Positions 11,750-23,166 of a stretch of 64,000 nt of DNA are shown here, one piece after another. The stretch comes from Toxoplasma gondii ME49 (taxonomy: Eukaryota > Apicomplexa > Conoidasida > Eucoccidiorida > Sarcocystidae): assembly GCF_000006565.2 (NCBI RefSeq), contig NC_031471.1, positions 434,001 to 498,000 on the forward strand, read 5' to 3'. Made by a program: the position numbers and the translations under genes. The notes below the pieces were generated by a model. That model was not told the origin of the DNA and did no database searches. It was given only the letters and a program-made list of their open reading frames with translations. Within the stretch, counting starts at the first letter, position 1. Each line of letters begins with the position of its first letter.

Positions 11750-12946
11750 TCACCAACCTACTCCCAAGGAACTAACAATGAACCCCGTCACGGCGGCCGC
11801 GCTAGAGGCTGCAGCCAAGATTTGCACAGTTGGTGATGCGTGGGAAGCAGAGCTCGCGGCTTTGACAGTTACCAGCACAGTGCAACTCGTTGGCGCGCCG
11901 GTCTCTGTTCCACTTTCCTTATCTTTCTTGGGGTCCTCAGGAGCAGTCTTCTTGGGGACGCAGCCCACAAGGAACTGCTGGTCCGCCTCGGGAAGGTCCG
12001 TCTGGGGAATAGTCAGCGTAGCTGAAGTCCGTTTCTGGGTCTCTGTCACCCACCAGCTCTTCAGGAACTTGGGGAAAATCTCTACAAACCTCGTTGTCGA
12101 ACATCTGTTCACGTCTTTACTGTCTGCGACGCAGTACTCTTCTGCGTATGTCGTCGGCTGGAGAGAACCGTCGCTGCCGCAGTTAATGGTCAGTGTGTTT
12201 TTCTCCGTTGACATCTCCACCTCCACGGGATTCGGATTGCTGCCTTTGCCGTATGCGCAGGTCACAACGTTATTTTCTGCAAGAGAAGAAGCCCTCGCTT
12301 CCACATTCACCGTGAGTTTGCAGGCAGCCGTTTTGCCGGATTCTGTACCTCTGGCAGCGGAAGTGGCTTGACAACCGACGACGAACGCCTTGTCAGTTAA
12401 AGGAAGGTCTTCGTTATGCAGCTCCAACGACCACTTTTGCGACTTGTTGCTCTCTTCTCTCTGTTCGTTCACTTTCCAATTAACAATGCGGTCTGTTTCA
12501 AGTAAGTCTTTCAGCGTTACTTCTGTGCCTGCCGAGCCGTTTGCCCCAAACTGGCACACCGTTCCATTTGTTGTCTTCTTGGGATCGCACACGTTCTGCT
12601 CAATATTAGTCGGTATCGTAGATATGCTCAGTGCCTGCGTAGCAGAACATTCAAAAGTGGCCGTCATCCTTCCTTTGGACAACGTCAAGCTGCCACTAAC
12701 TGGGGGGGAATCTTGTGTGGCTGGCGTAAAGAAATCACACTTCGCATCTGAACCCGCTACGGTTAGCCTTGAAGTCACCTCCACTTGTTGCTGCAAAGTC
12801 CGATGCAGGAGTCCTTCAAGAAGATTATCAGCAACAGCCTGTCCGCTAGAGAAAAACACAACTCCGCTCATGCAAACTGCCAACAACTGTCGAGCATTGG
12901 ACCTTAACCCCCCGCGCCGTTGCTGCATGCTGCCCATCATCACCAT
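11750..12946 (-). CDS. SRS-domain surface antigen C
   Basis: 398 residues, intronless, starting at the ATG of MVMMGSMQQRRGG. The signal segment reads LLAVCMSGVVFFSSGQAVA. Domain 1 Cys: AKCDF, FECSA, NVCDP, TVCQF, VGCQA, AACKL. Domain 2 Cys: VTCAY, INCGS, EYCVA, NRCST, VGCVP, TSCTV. The C-terminal tail after SSASHASP ends FIVSSLGVGW. It is slightly longer than in A and B, and the final GVGW is unusual for a GPI signal, though the hydrophobic run is intact. In domain 2 a charged Pro/Lys-rich insertion (EDPKKDKESG) precedes the last Cys. Role as for the other SRS proteins; copy C is more diverged from A and B than those are from each other. Confidence 0.95.
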   Translation of the reverse strand: MVMMGSMQQRRGGLRSNARQLLAVCMSGVVFFSSGQAVADNLLEGLLHRTLQQQVEVTSRLTVAGSDAKCDFFTPATQDSPPVSGSLTLSKGRMTATFECSATQALSISTIPTNIEQNVCDPKKTTNGTVCQFGANGSAGTEVTLKDLLETDRIVNWKVNEQREESNKSQKWSLELHNEDLPLTDKAFVVGCQATSAARGTESGKTAACKLTVNVEARASSLAENNVVTCAYGKGSNPNPVEVEMSTEKNTLTINCGSDGSLQPTTYAEEYCVADSKDVNRCSTTRFVEIFPKFLKSWWVTETQKRTSATLTIPQTDLPEADQQFLVGCVPKKTAPEDPKKDKESGTETGAPTSCTVLVTVKAASSASHASPTVQILAAASSAAAVTGFIVSSLGVGW

Positions 12947-12958
12947 TTTGTCTGACGC

Positions 12959-13230
12959 GCGTGCACCGTCCCTCGAGTAGTCGCAGATGAAAACAAAAGG
13001 TGAAATAGAAGCAAATGCTTGAAGCAGAAGATCTGTCTAAGGAGTTTGACCTTCACCTCCTCTTTAATGAATTCAGTCTACAGCCATAGACGCCGCAACC
13101 CATACCGGAGGTGTAGAACGAGAAGAGGCCAAAGCGAGGTGATCGCTGCGAAGACGCGTGTGTGGGTGAGGAACCCCAGGGGTAACCCCTCACCACCGGT
13201 GACGTCATCTTTCGGAAAGAAAGTGTGACC
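12959..13230 (-). promoter_or_regulatory. Duplicated upstream block of SRS copy C
   Basis: Counterpart of the block upstream of copy B. It carries nested inverted repeats: GGTGAGG (13165-13171) pairs with CCTCACC (13188-13194), and AGGGGT/ACCCCT lies at 13178-13190. A palindrome CACCGGTG follows directly. Promoter function is inferred from position and conservation only. Confidence 0.5.
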
Positions 13231-14507
13231 CTGTGGTGACAAGCATACTTTCATTAGGACAACATCCCGCGAGGAACCCGTGATACAGTTTTTCACCACA
13301 AAATGTACGTGTTTACCTCTTTTTTTCTGCATTTAGGTAGATGCTTTGTCTTTTCCTAGTTGCAAAATCAGGATGGCGGGGGAGGTGAAAATAAGATATT
13401 GGGACGAGGATTCCACAAAACGAGTCGAGTGCATCGTGAAGACATTCTGCGAATGTTGCCATTGAAAACTAGTGGACAAAACTGTATATTTTTGAAGCTG
13501 AGTAAGTGACGCTTATTGAACTTACAGCTGCAGATGTAGTCGTGGGCGATCGCTTTAAAGTATCATTCATCTACAGCTCGGGTAAGTTCTGTGCTTAAAT
13601 AGCGGTTAACTCTTTATTTTCTCTGTGTACTCAAGCCACGTAATACGATTCCTATGAATCTGATGTTACTATCTGACATTCGATCTTTGAATGCCTGAAG
13701 GATAATTACTAACGGACAACATAGGGTCACGACTTTGCTTCACTGAGACCGGCGAGTAACCGTGCAACGCCATTCACGTGGAAGTCTTGGTGAAGTCTGA
13801 TGTTGGATGCTATAGCTGTAGTCTGATCGTCGCGATTTTTGACTCGACATCTCTTTTACCGTTTCTTCATTCATGTTCCCGTGCTGCCCGATCTTCTTCG
13901 ACTTCATGCGTAGTGAGCGAAATTGCGACAGCCAGCTCCGGCGACACTAAGTTGTATTTTAGCTACTGAGAGGGAGTTCAGCCTTTCGCAGCAGGTTGCA
14001 AGCGCCCTAGTGAGGTTATGGTCTCAGATCTGTTGCAGTCGATTGACGAACACGGATATATTGCTTCGTGTTCGAAAACCGAGCCTCACTCTTGCATAAC
14101 ACTCATAAATGGTATATCCCCGAAGAAAGACGAGACGGCATTCTCTGGTACAGATGGGTCAAGAGAATTGACAAGTACGCTCATGGTATCACCTATCGCC
14201 AGTTGTTTTATGACGCACAATTTTCACATCCATCCAAATGGAAGAAGACAGGATGGATGCTTCTGTGTGCGTGTACCTCGCACTGGCAGATATGCCGCTC
14301 ACCACCTTTAAGCATGCCGATGTCTACACGTCTCCGAACTATATGGACAAGAAGACACGAACACTCGGGGCATGACGGCAAATCGATGCCGAGCGATGTC
14401 TGAAATGTGTTATTAAAGGAAGAATGGCCAGCCGCAGCAAAATGAAAATAGCGTGAGGGAACACTTGGAAGCGCTGAACTCTCGACAGGAACGGATCACC
14501 ATACTTC
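13231..14507. other. Spacer between SRS copy C and the broken copy D
   Basis: No gene seen. The stretch 13440-13680 is more AT-rich than its surroundings. The right end is the 3' flank of copy D. Confidence 0.5.
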
Positions 14508-15642
14508 CTACAAGGAACCAACAGCGAAACCTGTCATTGTGGCCCCTCCTGAAACTGCAGCCAATATTTGAATACTGGGTGATGCAAAGGAAGCAGAACC
14601 GCTGGACTTTACAGTAAACAAAACACAAGTTGTGGATGTAACGACCTCTGAGTCACTTTCTCCGTCTTCCTTGGACTGGTGGGGAGCGGGCGTGTTGTTG
14701 AGCGCGCAGCCCACGAGAAACTTGTGATCCGATTCGGGAAAGTCCGTCTCCGGGATTGTCACTGTAGAGGCTTTACCAGACGTTGCTTTTGTCCACCAGC
14801 TACTCACAAACTTCGGCAGAATGCCGACAAACCTGTTCGTGCAGTTTTTCAAGTCTGTGCTTTATGGGTCGCAGTGTTGAGTGCTGTCTGTTGCAGGAGT
14901 GAGAGTGCCCTCGGAACCACAGTCAGTGGTGACGGTATTCTTTTCTGTTGTCGCCGCCACCTCCAAGGGCCTAGGGTTGCTGTCTTTGCCGTACGCGCAG
15001 GTGACAACGTTGTTTTCTCTAACAGAAGAAGCTCTTGCTTCCACAGTTACCGGGACCTTGCAAATTGAGACCTTTGTATTACTACTACTACCTCTCTCCT
15101 GAGGTTTTGCGGTCTTGCATCCGACGAAAAATGCCTTGCTCGATCGTGGTAGATCAGACGCTTGCAGATCAAGGCTCCATGTCAGGTGCTTCCAGTTTTT
15201 TCGCCAGGGGTATCAACCCTCATAATCCAGTTAATTTCGCGGGTCGCCCCAAGGAGCTCTCTCAATGTAATTTCTTTGCCATTTACTTAGCTTTGCTCAA
15301 GGTTGCAGGTGTCGTTCTCGCCGGTTACCTTCTGGCTCGGGTCACACACTTCCTCAACCAGGTGTTGTGGAATTGTTGCTATCTGCTCACCGAAACACTT
15401 CAGTGTAGCAGGGAGACTCTTTTGAGACAGGATCAAGGACTCGTCAGCTAACGCAGGTGAGGACTGCCAACCGTAAATTTACACGTTGCCACTGCACCAT
15501 TGAACACTAGAGTAACCGGCTTGAATGTTGCAAGCACTTCTTCTGCACATATTTCGCTGTTGCACAACAGCGAAACTCCTCCCATGCAAACTCCCAACAG
15601 CTTGCGGGCCTTGGAATGCAACCCTCCACACCGTCGCCACAT
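14508..15642 (-). pseudogene. Broken SRS gene D (two frameshifts and two nonsense codons)
   Basis: The leader (MWRRCGGLHSKARKLL) and a weakened signal segment are present, as is most of both 6-Cys domains, but the frame is broken. Going 5' to 3': a frameshift near 15455-15465, an in-frame TAA at 15289-15287, a second frameshift near 15195, and an in-frame TAA at 14863-14861 where copy A has a Gln codon (CDP-Q-STDL). The last 118 codons, covering most of domain 2 and the hydrophobic tail ending FAVGSL, stay open. A spliced or read-through product cannot be excluded, but four lesions make a functional antigen unlikely. Patches of the DNA match different paralogs: the 5' part of domain 2 is identical to copy E over 63 bases, while sequence around the second stop is closest to copy A. 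Confidence 0.9.
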
Positions 15643-17404
15643 GCTCTCGAATCCCGCCGTGGCGGAGACTCAAGAGAAATCCACGGAAAACTCGGAGGTA
15701 AAGAGACAATAAAACAGGAGTCAGAAAATGGTGCTCGGAGGTAAAAAGACAATAGAACAGGAGTCAGAAAATGGTGCAACCTGAAGACGAAATACTCCCC
15801 AAATTTCCGAAATTAATTAATGCAGTGGCAGCTTCGATACCTCATCCCACTCAATACGGCTGCGGAGTCTCAAGACCCGGGTGGCGAATTCAAGACGTGT
15901 GCTAATGAAAAGCCGCGAAACAAGGTGACCCCGGCGACCAGGTCGACCTCGTCCACATTCAAGATCGTAGATATGACATAATGGTGACCAACAAGCAAAT
16001 GGTAGAACAAGTGAAGGCTCCTGTGCTTTATTTCTCGTTTTTCGTCTTCCCTTGCAAAGTTCTTCGTGGGAGTTCTAAATAAGAGAACGGAGATATTTTT
16101 TTCTTGAGGATCCACCCGATCTCAATTCTCAATTTCCAAGGCTCCTCCCATCGTACAATTTCCCTGAGGAACGGATGGTGGTTCACAACGTGTATCATAT
16201 GACTGTCGCACAACGAGAGATTTCTGCCTAGTCTCGGTGACAATTAAAGGCCAGTGTTTCCCTCCTGCGCATTGGGTAGATGTAGCAGACTCTCCACCGC
16301 ACTCTGCGGCCTATTTGAGCGTTTTGCTTCCATTCCACATTCACAGCGGTGGCTCACTTCACATACGAAAGCACTCACCGTTCGCCAGATGTGACGTTTA
16401 GGGGTCATGGTGAGGCGGTTGGCGTGGGGGCAGGAGACGTAGGTACCAACGTAAGCAAATATGTGGACTTTGCAATAACGGTAGTGTGATGACAAATAGA
16501 TCAGTTTGAGAGACATGTAAAAGAAGACGGAGTTTGACGTTCTCTTGGACGTAGACAAGTAGAAGAGGCACCAGCAAGGAGCTACAAACTAGTACTCAGG
16601 TGTCATCTCGAAAGACGGTGTCTTTACACTTTGGCCTGTGTTGGCATCAGAACAGTCGGGTACCGCGTCAGGCAGGTAAAGGAAGAGTCGTAAGGCCTAA
16701 TGTTGGAACAGACATTGTGTCGATGCAAGAGATTAGTGATGGACGCAAATCACGACTCGCTCTGATATGCGCTTCTCAGGGGGGATAGTTTGCTATATTT
16801 TGTGCACGAGAAGCAAAATTCTCAGCAGGTTCATACATGCGACTATTCACTGAGTATGCGTTGAATGCAGACGATACACGGCAAAATATTAGGGGACCGA
16901 ACTGGTTGTCAGTGCAGTTTACTTGTCACATCGTGAGTTCCGGAGTGCTCTCGTTGAGACAGGCTTATTAGTCAGCTGAACGATCCGTAAGACACATGCA
17001 GCGTCTAGGAACGCGAACGCTCTCATTCATTTAGTTCATTCTAGGAGGCACACACTGGGAGGCAAGTTCATGCTGAACTTGACTTCATAACAGCTCCCCT
17101 ATAAAAAAAGAGTGACCGAATAAAGCGTGCCTTATAAAACACTAGCAACAGAGACTCATGCGCATGTTCCCTCAGTTCCCATGTGGTACATCATACCACA
17201 GCTTCACATGGCTAGACACCGCTGGACATGAACCCTCAGGTCACCCCGTACAAGAAAAGCCGCGTCTAAAACACGTAGAACCTCTTTGAGAGGATCCTCA
17301 AGACTTCCAACAGAGTGGATTCTGTACTCAAGAGCACCGTTTCGGATAGTCAGCAGCCACTGCCGTCGGAAGCATTAGCAAATGACGTACGAATACCAAT
17401 ATGC
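15643..17404. other. Spacer between broken SRS copy D and copy E
   Basis: A local direct repeat at 15690-15780 (two copies of a unit containing GGAGGTAAAGAGACAATA and CAGGAGTCAGAAAATGGTG) sits upstream of copy D. The rest shows no gene. Confidence 0.5.
15694..15777. repeat. Short tandem direct repeat upstream of SRS copy D
   Basis: Two adjacent copies of about 45 bases, CTCGGAGGTAAAGAGACAAT and CTCGGAGGTAAAAAGACAAT, each followed by an ACAGGAGTCAGAAAATGGTG tract. It lies just upstream of the broken start. Confidence 0.8.
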
Positions 17405-18586
17405 TTAAAACGAACCCACGAGAAATCCTGTCAGAGCGGCGGCACCACCGGCTACAGCTGCCGTTGGCGCAATCGACGACGCCAAAGAAGAAAAGTTTGA
17501 AGCCTTAACGGTCACAATGACACTGCAGTTCGAAGTACTTGCATCAGTGTTTTGAGCGCCCTCTTCTTTTTCAGTCTTCACCGACGGATTTGCTTGCGGA
17601 CTCTGTGTTGTCTTCTTGGGGACGCAGCCCAAACGAAACTGCTGCTGTTCTTCCGGAAAGCCCGACTCTGGGATTGTCAGCTTCGCTGAACCATTCTGGG
17701 AGTCTGACACCCACCAGCTCGGCAAAAAAGTGGGAAGAATTTCTGAGAACTTCTTCGTCGTGCAGCTCTCCAATTGAGAATTGTCGGTGACGCAGAACTC
17801 CTCTGTGTATTTCGTTGGTTTGAGAGAACCGTCGGTCCCACAATCGATAGTCAGGGTGTCGTTGTCCGCGGACATTTCCACCTCCAAGGGCCTAGGGTTG
17901 CTGTCTTTGCCGTACGCGCAGGTGACAACGTTGTTTTCTCCAACAGTAGAAGGTCTCGCTTTCACACTGACGTTGACTTTGCACTCCGTCGCCTGCGACG
18001 TCCGTGTTTGCGCCTTGTCCTCTTCACACCCGACGAAGAAGGCCTTGTCGAAAAGAGGGAGTTCAGACTCCTTTATTTTCAGCGTCATAACTTCACCCTT
18101 GTTGTCGGTGCTTACGATTGTTTTTTCCCACTGGATGTCGCCACTTGTGCCAAGAAGGGACTTCAGTGTGACCTGTTTGTCTGTGTCAGCCCCTTTGCAA
18201 TCGGCTACTTTTGCGTTCGGAGCCGCCGAGCAAACCTTCTTCTGATCTTTCGGTACGATGGCGTTCTTCTCACCGGAACACTGCAGAGAAACAACAAGAT
18301 TTTCTTTTGACAGAGTCAAACCGGTGGTATTTTTAGCTCGTGAGCTGCCATTTTCTGCAGCAGTTGTCTTGAGCACGCATTTGGCAACTGCACCCTCGAT
18401 GGTGGGTCCTTCCTGGGTTGCGGCTCCAGGCCCCGAGTTCTGGTTCTGCTGCCCTTCAGTCAGTTTATTTGCTGAGGATGGTCCGCTGGAGAGCAACAAA
18501 ACTCCGCTCACGCAAACTGCCATCAACATACGGGCCGTGGTCTGGAACCCTCCACGCCGTTGCTGCATGCTTCCTGTCCTCGCCAT
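17405..18586 (-). CDS. SRS-domain surface antigen E
   Basis: 393 residues, intronless. The start was set at MARTGSMQQRRGG, 93 codons inside a longer open frame whose upstream part is not conserved in the other copies. Signal segment LMAVCVSGVLLLSSG. Domain 1 Cys: AKCVL, LQCSG, KVCSA, ADCKG, VGCEE, TECKV. Domain 2 Cys: VTCAY, IDCGT, EFCVT, ESCTT, LGCVP, SNCSV. The tail ends AAALTGFLVGSF, a GPI-type signal. It is the most diverged intact copy in domain 1 and the outermost, 5'-most member of the array. It shares a 63-base exact tract with the broken copy D (17878-17940 versus 14957-15019). Confidence 0.95.
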   Translation of the reverse strand: MARTGSMQQRRGGFQTTARMLMAVCVSGVLLLSSGPSSANKLTEGQQNQNSGPGAATQEGPTIEGAVAKCVLKTTAAENGSSRAKNTTGLTLSKENLVVSLQCSGEKNAIVPKDQKKVCSAAPNAKVADCKGADTDKQVTLKSLLGTSGDIQWEKTIVSTDNKGEVMTLKIKESELPLFDKAFFVGCEEDKAQTRTSQATECKVNVSVKARPSTVGENNVVTCAYGKDSNPRPLEVEMSADNDTLTIDCGTDGSLKPTKYTEEFCVTDNSQLESCTTKKFSEILPTFLPSWWVSDSQNGSAKLTIPESGFPEEQQQFRLGCVPKKTTQSPQANPSVKTEKEEGAQNTDASTSNCSVIVTVKASNFSSLASSIAPTAAVAGGAAALTGFLVGSF

Positions 18587-21500
18587 GGTGCAGATGCTGT
18601 AGACAAATTGACTAGAAACGAAAAAACCAAACAAGTTAGGAGGTGGCGGAAGAACCAGGATTGCCAAAGCAGTAAGAACACTGGCGTGTATGGCGTTGGT
18701 TGGCGTGTGTTTCTTGTGCCTCATGCCGGGGCGGACGATCATCAAGATGTCTTGCAAGACAACCGACACGTAGAGGCTCGGGCTTGCTGCCCCCTTCCCC
18801 CCCTCACCACACCACCATCGATAATCGATAGTGGCGGGGTAGTAGTGGAGGCAAGCAAATCTCACGACAGGGGAATAAACTGAGCAAACGCTCTGCTAAC
18901 ATAATACAGCTAGGATCCTGACACTTCACTAGTTTTTTTTGTTTCCTATTCTCGGCATCAGTCAAAGTGGCAGAGCGCAAAGGCGACAGCGTAGCTTATC
19001 ATTTTCTACAATGTCTTTTCAAACTCTATTTCAATTGCACCGATAGTGGTTGGATGAGGAGAATAATTATGCAGATGAAATGACAGTGCTCAATTCTTTC
19101 GAGGGGAACCTAGCTCATTTCACAATTAACGTGTGAACCCTGCTGTTTGTGAGTTCCAGGTCAGAAAGGCAAGTTCCACACTACTAACCAAGCGGTGGCG
19201 ATTTGCATCGGCGCTTATCAGTAGTTTAAAAAATTCTGATTGCTCGGACAACGGAGGGCTACGGACTGGCCTTCAGTCTTGCCTGCGGTGAGACTGACTA
19301 TGCTTAGTGAGTGCTCGAGACGACCAAGACATGTAAACTACATAAAACAGAAAAACTAAGGCAACTACATGCAGAGACCGTTCAATTCAGAGAAAGTTTC
19401 CCGGATGGTACCGCATGCACTGATGTCTGAGAAGCACTTGTTAGGAACAAACCGGCTGTCAACCATATAGCAGAGAGGCAAAAAGTAAAGGCCGAGACGG
19501 AAAACACAATGGAAGACAGGTGCGGCTCCCCAGCAGTGAGAACGCTGTAAGAATCGATTTCATGACAAGGTACAAGCGAATTCGCAAACAGAAAAAGGGA
19601 GTTCCATGTGCTCGAAAGTACACGCAAGATGAAGTCTGTGCCCATGTCAGTTGTTGTAACCTTGACATGTTGCGATGAAGTTCAAGTTCACTTAAGGGAG
19701 TCGCAGCTGCATGTAATGCTGATTATCTGGATTCCCCTATGGTGTAAAACACAAATGAAACAAACGCGTCTCAGTGATTCTTCTGAGCGAATGCTTCAGG
19801 TATGCACTGGGCTGGTCCCTAGTGGCAGATGGGAAGCATAAGCTTCCCTTCTCATCCAGGAAGGCACCTAACACTTTTGATCTGTACCTCACCACTTTAT
19901 CTGAACAGCAAACATGCAGCCACTGAACTGATCCAGCTTTCATAATCAACGTGATGCTGCGTGTCCAATATGCATTTGCCAGTTTCGGTTGGCTATACTC
20001 AATGCAGGATAGCATCAATGCCTCATTGACAAACGGAAGCTAGTGGGAAGCTTATCATTAAATTGCTACTTGTTGGTTTGTTTTCCAATCTGAGTCTGCA
20101 ATTCTAGTTTGCAGTCTCGCCACGTGTCGGCTACTTTCCATCGTTTTAGATACGACAGCTCAGGCTTCGGCAACTAATCAAGACAAGAAAAGGAGTCTTG
20201 ATACAATTGCTAACTTTTAGATATCTCGGAAAAAACAGTGAAGTCTGCTTGCGAATGTGTCCTTCAGACAGCCAGGCATACCGTGGGGCCCCGTGGCTCC
20301 TTCAAGCATGATGTCTGTATGTGAATCGCAAAAAAACAACTCGAGATTGCGGCACCAAAACCAACGTTGTCTGCTCTTCATCTCTGTCTCAGTGCAGTCT
20401 GACCTCTTAATGATCGCCTTGACCCCCCGTTGTTGCATTCGATCTTGCTTTAGAGAGTCACTGTAGACAGTGAGAGGCGGTATGATTTCGACAAGGAACA
20501 CAGGAAGAAAGGGTTGTTTCACTCGATGAATCTTTTTCCATTTGCACTCGTATCGCAAATCAAACTGCGACACTTGACGACAAGGTGCCCAGAGTGATTG
20601 AAGTTCATGTGGGAGCAGCAAAACACAAACAATGAGAAGATCAAACTGTCTTCCGACAAGGTACAACCGTTAACCCAGTGTGCCGTTTTGGCACCGCCGA
20701 GGGTCCACTGATCTCGATGTCCAATCCAAACCCAAAAAATCGGTTATTCAACAGATAGAGACCACCTCAGAATGTAGAATCCATGCATTTTTCTGTGTTT
20801 TTTCTCTTCGTTCGCTCTGACGGCCTCAAAATCTGCAGTGGAATAATTCACAGAAGCGAAACCAACACAAGAAGACACAAATGCCTACATGACGTCGGTC
20901 GTTTTCCCCCTAAATCGATGCTTCAGCATTTTTTCCAGCAGCAGAGGTCGCTGAGCAGGTTGCTGCTATGCGAAAGCTGGCACCACGAATTCCCTATTTG
21001 AGGCCGTTCGTATTTCTTTGGCGTTGCCATGTTAAGAGTAACGGACCACGTATTCTTGTAAGGTTTGACACTTCCTTCTCTCTCAAGAATGCTTGCAACT
21101 TACAAGATTTGCCGGCCATGATTCACGAGAGCGTTACCCCTTTTCCGTTTTCTCAAGATTCCTTGGCACTCATGGAGAACTTCTTTGTTTGTACCCCATA
21201 ACTCGAGTCCTATTCAGTCCCCTAGGTAATAAACTGTCTGGATCTATTCTGTCAAAGCTGCAAGTCGCTGCACTGGATATGTTGCATTTTTTAAAAGTTA
21301 TGACCAGAGGCGTGGTTTTATGATTCCGAAAGGGAGCGCTGTCCTGAAAACTTGGATTGTAAAAAGGATGATGACCCACTACCGCGGTCTCTCATTGTGT
21401 GTTGTGATGTGAACGCGTGCAACACTCTCTTCTCCTGTTTAAGGTTAAAAGGTATCGAGTGATCCGTCACTTTTTTTCCTGCGAAGAACGGAAAGGAGAG

Positions 21501-23166
21501 CAGGCGAACATCTCTGAAATAACTAACGCGAATGGGTGTGCACAATGCCGTGTGCATGCAGGAGCGACAAGATTGTTTTTCCTTCCTTCTCCATTCTGTC
21601 ATTTTGTTGTGTCCTTTTTCTTCCGATATGTCTTACCAGTTTATGCAAAACACACGAATACCGTAGAGCTACACTGCATGAGGTCTCGATTGTCAGCAGG
21701 CGCGAGAGTGTGGTAGCAGGTTGTCGCAGGTCTGCTGTTTCTCGCCGGCCACCCGCAGCTCTGCTTCTCCGTTTTCTATCGCGAAAAGTTCCGTTTTTTC
21801 AATCTTAAACATGCCATTTCTTGTTCGTTTCCTTCCCACTTTGTCGCTCTCCCGTCAATTCTGTTTTTCCCTCCTTGTTCGGCCGTATCTTGCCAATTTC
21901 GTTTATTTTTGCTGGAGCATGCACGTCGTACTGGGACGACTTCTCTCCGGCCCTTCCTCTCATTTCCTTTGATATTCGTCTCTTCTTTCCTTTTCCTTCG
22001 CTTCTGCGAATCTCACCTTTCCCCCGTACATTTCACCAACCACTCCGGCGCCAGTGCGCTCCTCCGTAACTGAGAACACACTTTTTCGGAATCCATGCAT
22101 GCCGTCAACCCCGCCCTCGCTGTCCCCTTTGTTTCAGCTGTCTCCCTTCCTTTTCTTAATTCGGAGCTCGCCCGTTTCTTCTCTCTTTTTTCTACGTTTT
22201 TCGCTGCGCCGGGGGTGAAGGGTCGAATCTCCGCTGTCGTCATCCGTATAGTTCAAACTCAGCCTGTGCTCTTCGTTGAGCCGGCACAGCCCTGGGGTCC
22301 GGTTCTCGTCCTTTTCTGCAGAAGACAGCTTTTTCTGCGTCGCTGTGGTGCTGCTTCCTCCTCGGCAAAGCGCTCGTGAAATCTTGAGGAACCAGGCGAA
22401 AAACATCTGAAAACGAGAGATCTGGAGACCAAAGACACGCAAGACGGGCGCCAGCCGCGGAGAACGGCGAAAAACCTTTGGGTGGGTGGCAGACACAGGT
22501 CGAAAATGCAGAGAAAATGGATGGTTAACTTCTTCAGTAGGCATGCGGGGTGCCTTTCTTAGGTCCACTGTCGCTTCTTTGAAGCGTGGAGGTTTCGATT
22601 TCCGGTCTGCACCTCTTGTTTGTGTGTCCCTCTCAGTCTTCTTGAACACCTCCTCTGTCGCCTTGTCCAAAGGATCTGCGCATGCAGCAGGACGAATCTC
22701 TATCTCTTCCTCTTACGTATCATTTCTTGTTTTTCCCATGCGCGTCCTTTCTTAGCGTTTTCCTTCTCTTCCGGGCTACCTCTAAGGAACCCAGAAACGG
22801 AGTGTGCTGCTCGAAAGCAGAGATTTTTCTCCTTCGTTGTTCTCCCTCCACTGTCTTGAATCCCCCCTTCTCGTCTTCAGTCCTCCAGTCCTGCATCTTT
22901 TCTCCTTGTCTCTCTTTCTCGTTCTCGATGATCTCTCCTCTCTGCCAGCCTCGTCGACCTCTCGCTGTGTGTGTCTCCTGTCCCCTGCCGCCTTCCTTCG
23001 GCTCTCTGTGAGCGCGGTCTGAAGTCCCCAAACAGGCAAACTCAGGAGACGCAGAAATCGCGTCTTCTCCTTTTTCTGTCTGCATCCAATCTTCCAGCAG
23101 GTCTCGCGTCAGAGTTCGTTTCAAGTATAAACAACGCGCCGGGATCTCTCTCGTCTCCTCGCCACA
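18587..23166. other. Gene-poor interval between the SRS array and the giant gene
   Basis: 4.6 kb. The left part is the upstream region of SRS copy E and has an ATCGATAATCGAT palindrome near 18818. Nothing recognisable occurs between 19 and 21.5 kb. From about 21.7 kb to 23.16 kb the + strand is strongly pyrimidine-rich (many TCTTCC/TTCTCC runs), as is common for coccidian promoters and 5' UTRs; this is probably the upstream region of the gene starting at 23167. Confidence 0.6.

Noticed and set aside
17405..18865. Longer 486-codon reading of SRS copy E
   Set aside because: The first 93 codons are not shared by other copies and contain no signal peptide; the conserved leader starts at 18586.
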